From assembly GCF_037572415.1 (NCBI RefSeq), contig NZ_JBBHLB010000006.1, positions 141,897 to 205,896 of the forward strand: DNA of 64,000 nucleotides, given 5' to 3'. This document shows, piece by piece, positions 1 through 7,695 of this stretch. The stretch's first letter is position 1, and each line of letters starts with the position of its first letter. The position numbers and the translations under genes are program-made. A model generated the notes under the pieces. That model was not told the DNA's origin. It made no database searches and worked only from the letters and a program-made list of their open reading frames with translations. The stretch comes from Flavonifractor porci. Lineage in GTDB: Bacteria; Bacillota; Clostridia; Oscillospirales; Oscillospiraceae.

Positions 1-177
1 GGTGAGCTCCGCTGTCACCCCCACCGACCAGGTATCCTTGGTACAGCTGCGGGCAAAGTCCAGGAAGGCAGCTTCGTCCCCGATGGTCACCGTTCCCGCC
101 GCCCGGGCAGGGGGCAGCAGGGAGCAGAGAAGGGCAGCCACCAGCAGCAGGGCGGTTACGGGTCTGTTGTGCTTCAT
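1..177 (-). CDS. Secreted protein, N-terminus only
   Basis: The gene runs off the left edge; only the first 59 codons are visible. The protein starts MKHNRPVTALLLVAALLCSL and ends its signal peptide near PPARA-A, so it is exported. The following text (IGDEAAFLDFARSCTKDTW) resembles the mature start of clostridial surface proteins that lead into beta-helix repeats, but this is a weak hint. Its ATG overlaps the stop of the MMPL exporter by four bases (ATGA), so it is the third gene of the tetR-MMPL operon and probably a partner of that exporter. Confidence 0.6.
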   Translation of the reverse strand, partial: MKHNRPVTALLLVAALLCSLLPPARAAGTVTIGDEAAFLDFARSCTKDTWSVGVTAELT

Positions 178-2621
178 GGCTGATCCTCCTGTTCCTGCTC
201 CTCAATGTGGAGCTCTTGATACTTGCTTTCGATGAGGGCGTCCACGCTGCCGTGGATCACGCCCTTGAATTCGCCGTCCACAAAGCCGGACACATGGCCC
301 CGGACGTGGCCGTCCAGCCGCATGGTGCCCTTGTTGAACCGCTGGGACCGGTCCCGATTGAGGGAGATGGCGGTACGCTCGATGATGGCGTCGCCCAACA
401 GCAGCAGCTGGGGCAGTACGGTCATTACCAGGAAGATGGAGGTGACGGTGCCCCGGCCCAGGGTGAGGCCCACCGAGCCGATGGTGGCGTCGGTGGAGAT
501 GCCGCCGATGAGGAAGCCGGCCACCGCCATGATGGTGCCCGAGGTGAGGATGGTGGGGAAGCTCTGGCTCAAAGCCTCCACCGCCGCCCGCCGGGGCTCC
601 ATACTGTTCTTCAGTTCCAGATAGCGGTTGGTGATGACGATGGCATAGTCAATGGTGGCGCCCATCTGAATGGAGCTGACCACCAGATAGCTGAGGAAAA
701 ACAGATTGGTGCCGGTGAGCACCGGGAAGGAGAAGTTGATCCAGATAGAGCCCTGGATGGTAAGCACCAGCAGTACCGGCAGACCGGCGGACTTGAAGGT
801 AAACAGCAGGATCACCATAACGAAGAGGGCGGTGAGTACGCTGATCTTCAGGTTGTCGCCGGAGAAGGAGCTGGCCAGGTCGAAGGCGTTGGTGGAGTTG
901 CCCACCAGCACCACCTGGTCATAGTAGTCCTCACCGATGGAGCGGATCTCGTCCAGCAGGGCGTAGGTTTCATCCCCCTCGGTGGGCACGTCGGCCACAA
1001 AGACCAGCCGGGACCAGTCCTGACCCTGGAGCTGCTTGAGGCCCACGTCCAGCTGCTCCTGCAGATCCTCCACCTTCTGGGCCTGCTCTCCGGTGAGGCT
1101 CACCACCCCCTTGTCCTTCTGCTCCAGCAGGAACTGGAAGATATCCAGCAGGGGCACCGAGTAGTCGTCCGGGTTCTGGAAGATGGAGCCGTACTCCTCC
1201 ACGCTCAGGCCATAGGCCTGGAAGAGCAGCCGGGCCAGCTCCACATCCACCCCCGCCAGCTCGGCGAACTGCCGGGGGGAGATATCGTCGGTGAGCATCC
1301 GTCCCGGCTCCACCTCGATGTTGGCAAGGCCGGTGACCTGGGTCACCTGGGGCAGGGCCTCCACCCGCTCCAGGATGCGCCCTTCCTTTTTATAATCTCC
1401 TCTGGGCACCAGCATGGCGATGGTATTTTTCTTGCCAAAGGCGGCGGTCACCTTCTCCTCGGCAATGCGCCAGTCCGGCTTGTTGTCAAAGTCGGCGTCG
1501 TTGGCGTCAAAGACGTAGACGCACCGGCTGGACAGCACCGCGCCCACAATGACCACCAGCACGAACACGGCGGGCAGGATGTAGCGCAGCCTGACCACCG
1601 CCTTGCCCCAGAAGTTGATCTGGGGCACCAGATTTTTGTGGCGGGTGCGGTCGATGGGACCCCGGAACATCATCAGCAGGCCGGGCATCAGCAGAAAGAC
1701 GCACAGCATGGAGCACACGATGCCCTTGGCCAGCACGATACCCATATCAAAGCCGATGCGCAGCTGCATGAGCATCAGCGCCACCAGACCGGAGATGGTG
1801 GTCAGGCTGGAGGAGGAGATCTCCACAATGGCCTTGCTCAGGGCGGCGATGTCCGCCTCCCGGGCGTCCAGGCCGTTGTCCCGCTCCTCCATGTACCGGT
1901 GGCAGAAAATGATGGCGTAGTCGATGGCCAAAGCCAGCTGGAGCACCACGGCGATGGAATTGGTAATAAAGGAGATGGTGCCGAAGATGAAGTTGGTGCC
2001 CATATTGAGCACGGCTGCCGCCACAAACACGATGAGGTAGACGGGCACCTCCATATAGCTCTTGGAGGTAAAGAGCAGCACCACCACGATCACGGCGGCG
2101 GCAATGGCCAGGATGACGGTCATCTCCTGCCGCAGGGAGGCCGAGATATCCCGGCCCACCTCCGTGGACATGGACACATCGTACCCCTCCAGCAGGTCCT
2201 CTACCCGGTGGAGAGCCTCCACCGTCTCCTCATCCCCGGTTTCCCCGTCAAAGGAGATGGAAAAGAGGGCGGCGGAATCCTTGTAGTGGTCGGCGGTGTC
2301 GTCAAAGGCCACCTCCGATACCCCCTCCACCCCCTTCAGCCGCTGGGCCAGGGCGGCGGCGGTGTCGTAGGTCACGTTGGACACCATCACGTCAGCGGTG
2401 CCCAGGGTGACGAACTGCTCCTCCATCAGGGTCAGGCCCCGCCGGGTCTCGGTATCCGGCGGCAGGTAGGAGGTAATGTCGTTGTTGATCTGTACTTTAT
2501 GAATGGAAGCCCCGCAGAAGATCAAAGAGGCGATAAAGACCAGAAAAAAGGCCTTCCGTTTGTCCACAATGAAGCGGGCCAGTTTGGTCATTGGGGTCTC
2601 GGTTTTTTTGTCCGTTACCAT
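174..2621 (-). CDS. MMPL/RND-type membrane exporter
   Basis: A protein of 815 residues with the two-fold architecture of MMPL/SSD transporters: one TM helix near residue 20, an outside domain (about 40-180), a five- to six-helix bundle, a second outside domain (about 390-600) and a second bundle, then a hydrophilic tail. These proton-driven pumps export lipids or hydrophobic drugs. An upstream in-frame ATG would overlap tetR deeply, so the start at 2621 was chosen; it has GAGAGG nine bases upstream and leaves a 13-bp gap to tetR. The tail (last 40 residues, MRLDGHVRGHVSGFVDGEFKG and on) has bactofilin-like repeated GxVxG turns, which is unusual for the family. It is probably induced by ligand release of the TetR repressor. 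The substrate is unknown. Confidence 0.9.
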   Translation of the reverse strand: MVTDKKTETPMTKLARFIVDKRKAFFLVFIASLIFCGASIHKVQINNDITSYLPPDTETRRGLTLMEEQFVTLGTADVMVSNVTYDTAAALAQRLKGVEGVSEVAFDDTADHYKDSAALFSISFDGETGDEETVEALHRVEDLLEGYDVSMSTEVGRDISASLRQEMTVILAIAAAVIVVVLLFTSKSYMEVPVYLIVFVAAAVLNMGTNFIFGTISFITNSIAVVLQLALAIDYAIIFCHRYMEERDNGLDAREADIAALSKAIVEISSSSLTTISGLVALMLMQLRIGFDMGIVLAKGIVCSMLCVFLLMPGLLMMFRGPIDRTRHKNLVPQINFWGKAVVRLRYILPAVFVLVVIVGAVLSSRCVYVFDANDADFDNKPDWRIAEEKVTAAFGKKNTIAMLVPRGDYKKEGRILERVEALPQVTQVTGLANIEVEPGRMLTDDISPRQFAELAGVDVELARLLFQAYGLSVEEYGSIFQNPDDYSVPLLDIFQFLLEQKDKGVVSLTGEQAQKVEDLQEQLDVGLKQLQGQDWSRLVFVADVPTEGDETYALLDEIRSIGEDYYDQVVLVGNSTNAFDLASSFSGDNLKISVLTALFVMVILLFTFKSAGLPVLLVLTIQGSIWINFSFPVLTGTNLFFLSYLVVSSIQMGATIDYAIVITNRYLELKNSMEPRRAAVEALSQSFPTILTSGTIMAVAGFLIGGISTDATIGSVGLTLGRGTVTSIFLVMTVLPQLLLLGDAIIERTAISLNRDRSQRFNKGTMRLDGHVRGHVSGFVDGEFKGVIHGSVDALIESKYQELHIEEQEQEDQP

Positions 2622-2634
2622 AGGCAGATTCCTC

Positions 2635-3207
2635 TCAGCGGTTGGGAATAAATTGGGCCAGGTGGTCCAGCAGGACCTCCTCCGGCACCGGATCGGGGCT
2701 GGCCAGCCACCAGCGCAGCAGGGACAGCATGGCTCCCACATAGAAGCGGGCGGCGATCTGGGGGTCCACCCCCGGCAGGGCGTCGGGGAACGGCGGGCGG
2801 CTCATCCGCAGACACAGCTCGTTGGCCGCCGCGTCCTCCAGCAGTCGGGTCTGGGTGTCGGCGCCGCTCTCCAGGCAGGCTCGGTACAGCGCCCTTCTCT
2901 CCTTGAAAAAGGACAGAGTGTTGCGGGCCGCCGCCAGGAAAAACTGTCCCGGCGTGGGGGCGTCCTGGGGAATGCAGGCGTCGATACACGCCCGCTCCAG
3001 CTGGGTCAGCATGTAGTGGAGCAGCTCCTGCTTATCATTAAAATGGGCATAAAAGGTGGTACGGTGGACCATGGCCCGCCGGCAGATATCGGTGACCGAC
3101 AGCTCCTGAAAGGGCCGCTCCTCCATCAGTTCCACCAGAGCCTGGGTCAGCTGCCGCCGGGTCTTGCGCTGACGCAGGTCCAGATTGTCCTCTCGTTTCT
3201 CCTCCAC
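2635..3207 (-). CDS. TetR/AcrR family repressor
   Basis: A regulator of 190 residues. The N-terminal TetR helix-turn-helix is clear (RQLTQALVELMEERPFQELS, then VTDICRRAMVHRTTFYAHFNDK), and the rest is a helical ligand-binding domain. GTG at 3207 is chosen because AAAGGAGGGG lies five bases upstream, inside a longer open frame that reaches 3240. It is the first gene of an operon with the MMPL exporter. A 31-bp inverted repeat overlaps its own -35 box, so self-repression lifted by an effector is the likely control. Confidence 0.9.
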   Translation of the reverse strand: MEEKREDNLDLRQRKTRRQLTQALVELMEERPFQELSVTDICRRAMVHRTTFYAHFNDKQELLHYMLTQLERACIDACIPQDAPTPGQFFLAAARNTLSFFKERRALYRACLESGADTQTRLLEDAAANELCLRMSRPPFPDALPGVDPQIAARFYVGAMLSLLRWWLASPDPVPEEVLLDHLAQFIPNR

Positions 3208-3235
3208 AGGGACCCCTCCTTTCATGGGCCGGAAC

Positions 3236-3264
3236 AGCATATCACTTTACGCTACACTTGTCAA
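3236..3264 (-). promoter_or_regulatory. Promoter of tetR-MMPL operon
   Basis: Reading the minus strand: -35 TTGACA (3259-3264), 17-bp spacer, -10 TATGCT (3236-3241). Confidence 0.8.
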
Positions 3265-3282
3265 GATAAAATACAAGTGTAG
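3252..3282. promoter_or_regulatory. TetR operator (inverted repeat)
   Basis: Perfect 10-bp arms CTACACTTGT (3252-3261) and ACAAGTGTAG (3273-3282) are separated by 11 bp. The left arm covers part of the -35 box of tetR, as expected for an autorepressor site. Confidence 0.75.
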
Positions 3283-3316
3283 ATTATCCAAAGGGGAAGG
3301 CCGCGGGATTTACAGG

Positions 3317-3345
3317 TTGCTTTTTTTAGAGGGAGACAGTATAAT
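3317..3345 (+). promoter_or_regulatory. Promoter of SLH gene
   Basis: TTGCTT (3317-3322), 17-bp spacer and TATAAT (3340-3345), 47 bp before the SLH protein start codon. Confidence 0.75.
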
Positions 3346-3391
3346 GAAGGCGTCTAATTATGGAAACCTATACGGCAACGGAGGGAAATGT

Positions 3392-5698
3392 ATGAAAGCA
3401 AAGCGATTTGCAGCCCTTTGGCTGGCGGTGGTTCTGACGCTGTCTCTGCTGGTGGTCCCCGCCGGGGCAGTGAGCTTTACCGATATGCAGGGCCACTGGG
3501 CCCAGGAGGACGTGGAGTATCTGGCCGGCCTGGGCATCGTGAAGGGCACCAGCGCCACTACCTTCGCCCCCGCCCAGAAGATGACCGCCTGCGAGGCTCT
3601 GCTCTTCTGCTCCCGGGCCACCGGCGTGTCCGCCGCGGATAAAAAGCAGATTGCCGCCGACCGGGCCGATCAGCTGAAGAAGATCCTGCCTGAGAACGTC
3701 TACAGCTGGGCGGAGGAGGAAATGGCTGTCTGTCTGGAGACCGGCATCATCAGCGTCACCGAGCTGGAGGCCATGTGCTCCTCCGGTGCACTGCTCAAGT
3801 CCATCACCCGCGAAAACCTCTCCATGTATCTGGTACGGGCTATGCAGCTGGAACCCATGGCCAAAAATCTGACCAACTATTCCATGAGCTTTGCCGACAC
3901 CGCCTCCATCTCCCAGGCGCTGCGGCCCTATGTGTATCTGCTCAATACATACGGCATCGTCCAGGGCAACACCGCCAACCAGTTTATGCCCCAGGGCAGC
4001 CTGACCCGTGCGGAAATGGCCACCATGCTCCGCCGGGCCATCGACTTTATGGATGAGCAGGGCATCTATGCCGAACTGCCCGCCTACACCGACTACCAGT
4101 GGGTAGGCGGCGTCATCGACGCGGTGGGCTCCACCAGCAATGGCGCCACCCTGCTCACCATCACCGGCAATCTGACCGATACCTTCGGGATCTCTGTGCC
4201 CGCCAACGTGCCCATCTATGAAAACAACATCCGCACCACCCCCACCGCCCTGCGGGCGGGCCAGTATGTCCGGGTGAACCTGGACAGCAAGGGGGCGGCT
4301 CAGGCGGTCCGTCTGGGCGGGGCCCTGACCAGCCTCAGCGGCAGCATCGCCGATGTGTCTCAGGACAGCGTCACCATCAGCGTGAACGGCGCCAGCAAGC
4401 GGCTGGACATCGACCGCTTCACCAAGGTTCAGGTGGGCCAGCTGGTGGGCGATCCCTCCCTGATCGAGCCCAACGCCGGCTATACCCAGGCCCAGTGCTG
4501 GGTGGACGGCATGGGCCATCTGGCCGAGCTGAAGCTGTCCGGCGGCACCCGCTCCGCCGAGGGTCTCATCACCGGTGTGGAGAACACCGCCGGTGGCCAG
4601 ACCCTCACCGTCGCCTCCTTTGACGGCCAGCGCGCCCAGTACACCCTGGTGTCCGGCGCCTCCGTCACCGTCAACGGCAAGGCCGGCTCCATCTCCGTGT
4701 CCAACAAGGGGGACCATGTGAGCCTGCGGGTGTCCAACGACAATGCCGGCAGCGTGGTGAGCGCCGCGGTGGACACTGTATCCGACTATGTACAGGGCCC
4801 CATCAAGAGCGTTAACTTCTCCAAGGAGACCTATGAGATCACCCTGGAGGACAGCATTACCGGCAAGTCCCGTACCTACCCCATTGCAGGCAATGCCATC
4901 GCCCGCTATGACGGAGCGGAGATCACCGTCAAGGAGGTGGCCCGCAACAATTTTGCCACCCTTCAGCTCTCCGGTGGTCAGGTCGTGCTGCTGGACACCT
5001 ACCCCGGCTCCACCACCACCCAGGGCGTGATTGAGAGCATCACCTACGCCAGCCCCACCACCCTGGCGGTGCGTACTCCCCAGGGCACCACCGCCACCTT
5101 TACCATCGACCTGACCAACCTGCCCGACATTGAGCGGGACGGCAAGACCAGCTCCATCGACAAGCTGCGCAGCGGGGACAACGTCACCGTCACCGTCCGC
5201 TACAACGAGGTGTATGAGATCGAGGCCACCTCTCAGAACGCCACCCTGTCCGGCACCATCACCCGGGTGGTCCAGGACACCACCGGCGTCAGCATCGACG
5301 TGCGCTTCTCCGACGGCTCCACCGACACCTACCAGGTGTCCGAGGGTGTGTCGGTGACCCAGAAGGGCTCGGTCATCTCCCTCTACACCCTCAAGCCCAA
5401 CGACGCGGTGGAGCTGACCCTCAGCGGGGACGAGATCGTGGCCATCAACGTCACCGGCAGTTCCTCCTCTTCCACCCAGATCACCGGCTCGGTGCTGGTG
5501 GTCAACACCAAGGAGGATACCCTGATGATCAGCCTGGAGAACGGCACGCCTCTCACCGTGGACGTGGAGGACGCAAGCTTCGTTACCATCTCCGGCTCCT
5601 CCACCAGCCTGAGCAAGCTGGCGGCGGGGGACCGGGTGCAGATCTACGGCCAGTATTCCGGCAGTCTCTTCGCCGCCACCCTGGTGGTCAAACTCTAA
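3392..5698 (+). CDS. S-layer homology domain surface protein
   Basis: A protein of 768 residues, beginning with a signal peptide (cleavage after about residue 25, PAGA-VS). Three SLH modules follow at roughly 27-75, 80-150 and 155-215; the first is FTDMQGHWAQEDVEYLAGLG and the third has LTRAEMATMLRRA. These bind pyruvylated cell-wall polymers and hold the protein on the surface. The remaining 550 residues are beta-rich, Thr/Ser/Gly-rich repeats with recurring VTVNG and GDxVxLxV strands and no recognised catalytic motif. Start ATG 3392 has GGAGGG seven bases upstream; the longer open frame to 3185 overlaps the tetR promoter and is ignored. Confidence 0.85.
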   Translation: MKAKRFAALWLAVVLTLSLLVVPAGAVSFTDMQGHWAQEDVEYLAGLGIVKGTSATTFAPAQKMTACEALLFCSRATGVSAADKKQIAADRADQLKKILPENVYSWAEEEMAVCLETGIISVTELEAMCSSGALLKSITRENLSMYLVRAMQLEPMAKNLTNYSMSFADTASISQALRPYVYLLNTYGIVQGNTANQFMPQGSLTRAEMATMLRRAIDFMDEQGIYAELPAYTDYQWVGGVIDAVGSTSNGATLLTITGNLTDTFGISVPANVPIYENNIRTTPTALRAGQYVRVNLDSKGAAQAVRLGGALTSLSGSIADVSQDSVTISVNGASKRLDIDRFTKVQVGQLVGDPSLIEPNAGYTQAQCWVDGMGHLAELKLSGGTRSAEGLITGVENTAGGQTLTVASFDGQRAQYTLVSGASVTVNGKAGSISVSNKGDHVSLRVSNDNAGSVVSAAVDTVSDYVQGPIKSVNFSKETYEITLEDSITGKSRTYPIAGNAIARYDGAEITVKEVARNNFATLQLSGGQVVLLDTYPGSTTTQGVIESITYASPTTLAVRTPQGTTATFTIDLTNLPDIERDGKTSSIDKLRSGDNVTVTVRYNEVYEIEATSQNATLSGTITRVVQDTTGVSIDVRFSDGSTDTYQVSEGVSVTQKGSVISLYTLKPNDAVELTLSGDEIVAINVTGSSSSSTQITGSVLVVNTKEDTLMISLENGTPLTVDVEDASFVTISGSSTSLSKLAAGDRVQIYGQYSGSLFAATLVVKL

Positions 5699-5710
5699 CT
5701 GAACAAAGTG

Positions 5711-5741
5711 CGGGGTCCGGCCTATCGAGCCGGACCCCGTA
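5711..5741 (+). terminator. Hairpin terminator after SLH gene
   Basis: 11-bp GC-rich stem CGGGGTCCGGC / GCCGGACCCCG with a 7-nt loop, but only a poor T tract (TACTTGACTTTT). It lies between the SLH gene and the proS promoter. Confidence 0.6.
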
Positions 5742-5742
5742 C

Positions 5743-5771
5743 TTGACTTTTAGGCCGCAAATGAATAAAAT
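5743..5771 (+). promoter_or_regulatory. Promoter of proS
   Basis: TTGACT (5743-5748), 17 bp, TAAAAT (5766-5771), 45 bp before the start codon. The leader is too short for a T-box. Confidence 0.75.
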
Positions 5772-5816
5772 AGGTAGCACCCATGCGTATTTTGATAAAA
5801 AAGGATTGAGATAGAT

Positions 5817-7256
5817 ATGGCACAGGACAAAAAGCAGGTGGAACAGATCACCGATATGGAGGTGGACTTCGCCAAGTGGTTCACCGACGTGTGTAAGAAG
5901 GCGGAGCTCATCGACTACTCCTCCATCAAGGGCGTGTTCATCTACCGCCCCTACGGCTACGCCATCTGGGAAAACTTCCAGAAGATTCTGGATGAGAAGT
6001 TCAAGGAGACCGGACACGAGAACGTGTACCTCCCCCTGCTCATCCCCGAGTCCCTGCTCCAGAAGGAGAAGGATCACGTGGAGGGCTTCGCCCCCGAGTG
6101 CGCCTGGGTGACCATGGGCGGCTCTGAGAAGCTGGAGGAGCGCTACTGCATCCGGCCCACCAGCGAGACCCTGTTCTGTGAGCACTACAAGAACATCATC
6201 CACTCCCACCGTGACCTGCCCAAGCTGTACAACCAGTGGTGCTCCGTGCTGCGTTGGGAAAAGACCTCCCGCCCCTTCCTGCGTCACCGTGAGTTCCTGT
6301 GGCAGGAGGGCCACACCATGCACGCTACCGCCGAGGAGGCCATTGCCGAGACCGAGCAGATGTTCAACATCTACGCCGACTTCTGCGAGAACTACCTGGC
6401 CATGCCCGTGGTGAAGGGCCGCAAGACCGACAAGGAGAAGTTCTCCGGCGCCGAGGCCACCTACACCGTGGAGTGCATGATGCACGACAAGAAGGCCCTC
6501 CAGGCCGGTACCTCCCACTACTTCGGCGACGGCTTTGCCCGCGCCTTTGACATTACCTTCGCCGGTAAGGACAACCAGCCCCACCATCCCTTCCAGACCT
6601 CCTGGGGCGTGTCCACCCGCCTCATCGGCGGCGTGATCATGACCCACGGCGACAACAACGGTCTGGTGCTGCCCCCCCGCATCGCTCCCACCCAGGTCAT
6701 TATCATCCCCGTGGCCCAGCACAAGGAGGGCGTCATCGAGGCCAACGAGGCCGTCATGAACCGCCTGAAGGCCGCCGGCATCCGGGTGAAGATGGACGCC
6801 TCCGAGCAGTCCGCCGGCTGGAAGTTTGCCGAGTACGAGATGAAGGGCGTGCCCCTGCGTCTGGAGATGGGTCCCAAGGACATGGAGAAGAACCAGTGCG
6901 TGCTGGTCCGCCGGGACAACGGCGAGAAGAGCTTCGTCTCCCTGGACAACATCGAGGAGACCGTCAAGACCATGCTGGACACCGTGCAGCAGGGCCTGTT
7001 CGACAAGGCCAAGCGCAACCTGGACGACAACACCTACGCCTGCTTCACCGTGGAGGAGGTCAAGGAGAAGATGTCCACCCAGGGCGGCTTCGCCAAGACC
7101 ATGTGGTGCGGTGATCTGGAGTGCGAGCTGAAGATGAAGGAGATCGCCGGCGTGTCCTCCCGCTGCATCCCCCTGGAGCAGGAGCACCTGGGCGACGTGT
7201 GCCCCGTCTGCGGCAAGCCCGCCAAGCATATGGTGTACTGGGGCGTGGCCTACTAA
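5817..7256 (+). CDS. proS: Prolyl-tRNA synthetase, archaeal/eukaryotic type
   Basis: A cytoplasmic class II synthetase of 479 residues that charges tRNA-Pro with proline. Class II motif 2 is visible (RWEKTSRPFLRHREFLWQEG), as are HxTSWGVSTR-like motif 3 (FQTSWGVSTRLIGG), a HGDNNGLVLPP stretch and a C-terminal anticodon-binding domain. The length and the C-terminal zinc-binding-like region (CGDLEC ... CPVCGKPAKHMVYWGVAY) mark the short archaeal/eukaryotic type found in some Firmicutes, lacking the large insertion of the common bacterial enzyme. It stands alone with its own promoter and terminator. Confidence 0.95.
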   Translation: MAQDKKQVEQITDMEVDFAKWFTDVCKKAELIDYSSIKGVFIYRPYGYAIWENFQKILDEKFKETGHENVYLPLLIPESLLQKEKDHVEGFAPECAWVTMGGSEKLEERYCIRPTSETLFCEHYKNIIHSHRDLPKLYNQWCSVLRWEKTSRPFLRHREFLWQEGHTMHATAEEAIAETEQMFNIYADFCENYLAMPVVKGRKTDKEKFSGAEATYTVECMMHDKKALQAGTSHYFGDGFARAFDITFAGKDNQPHHPFQTSWGVSTRLIGGVIMTHGDNNGLVLPPRIAPTQVIIIPVAQHKEGVIEANEAVMNRLKAAGIRVKMDASEQSAGWKFAEYEMKGVPLRLEMGPKDMEKNQCVLVRRDNGEKSFVSLDNIEETVKTMLDTVQQGLFDKAKRNLDDNTYACFTVEEVKEKMSTQGGFAKTMWCGDLECELKMKEIAGVSSRCIPLEQEHLGDVCPVCGKPAKHMVYWGVAY

Positions 7257-7271
7257 AAAACAGAACAGAAT

Positions 7272-7310
7272 GAGGCCCCGGAGCGTGGCTCCGGGGCCTC
7301 TTGGTTGTAT
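7272..7310 (+). terminator. Terminator of proS
   Basis: 13-bp stem GAGGCCCCGGAGC / GCTCCGGGGCCTC with a 3-nt loop, then TTGGTTGT. Confidence 0.85.
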
Positions 7311-7695
7311 AGGATTTATGAAAGCCTCCCGTCCTCCAAAGCCGGGGTGCAATTACCGCACACGGACGGCAAAATGAGGGTTGTCAACTGTTAGACGGTA
7401 AGGTAGAATGGCCGTAAGGAAATAGAATCGTGCGGCAGACTGGACAGGACGGCAATCCCATCCAGTCCTGCGCGGGTGATGCTCCACCCACACAACGGAA
7501 ATTCCGCACCGTCTCATTATTATACCATTTTTTCCACGATATTACAAGGTGTATTGTGAGGGGCGTTGCAGATAAAATGTGCTGTGCTGGGTATATTCAA
7601 ATATCCGCACAGCACATTTTGTTTTCGTGGCAGACGGGGAGCCGGGGGTGACCTTCTGGATTCCGCCGTAAAGAATTTATTTCAGGAGGTAGCAA
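7311..7695. other. Gene-free stretch with two hairpins
   Basis: No gene is supported in these 385 bp. A perfect 14-bp inverted repeat (AAAATGTGCTGTGC at 7574-7587, complement at 7607-7620) carries an inner GGTATATT/AATATCC stem and is followed by GTTTTCG, so it could work as a terminator or leader structure 75 bp before the RCC1 gene. A weaker nested dyad (GACTGGA ... TCCAGTC) lies at 7439-7470. Confidence 0.5.

Noticed and set aside
207..2651. 814-codon open frame opposite the MMPL gene
   Set aside because: Mirror of a GC-rich coding strand; His/Gln/Gly-rich product, no ribosome site, no domain.
3368..4717. 449-codon open frame opposite the SLH gene
   Set aside because: Gly/His-rich shadow of real coding DNA; the SLH frame has signal peptide and domains.
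5741..5816. T-box leader before proS
   Set aside because: Only about 40 nt between the predicted transcript start and the ATG; no specifier or antiterminator stem.
5688..7352. 554-codon open frame opposite proS
   Set aside because: Antisense shadow; the proS frame is unambiguous.
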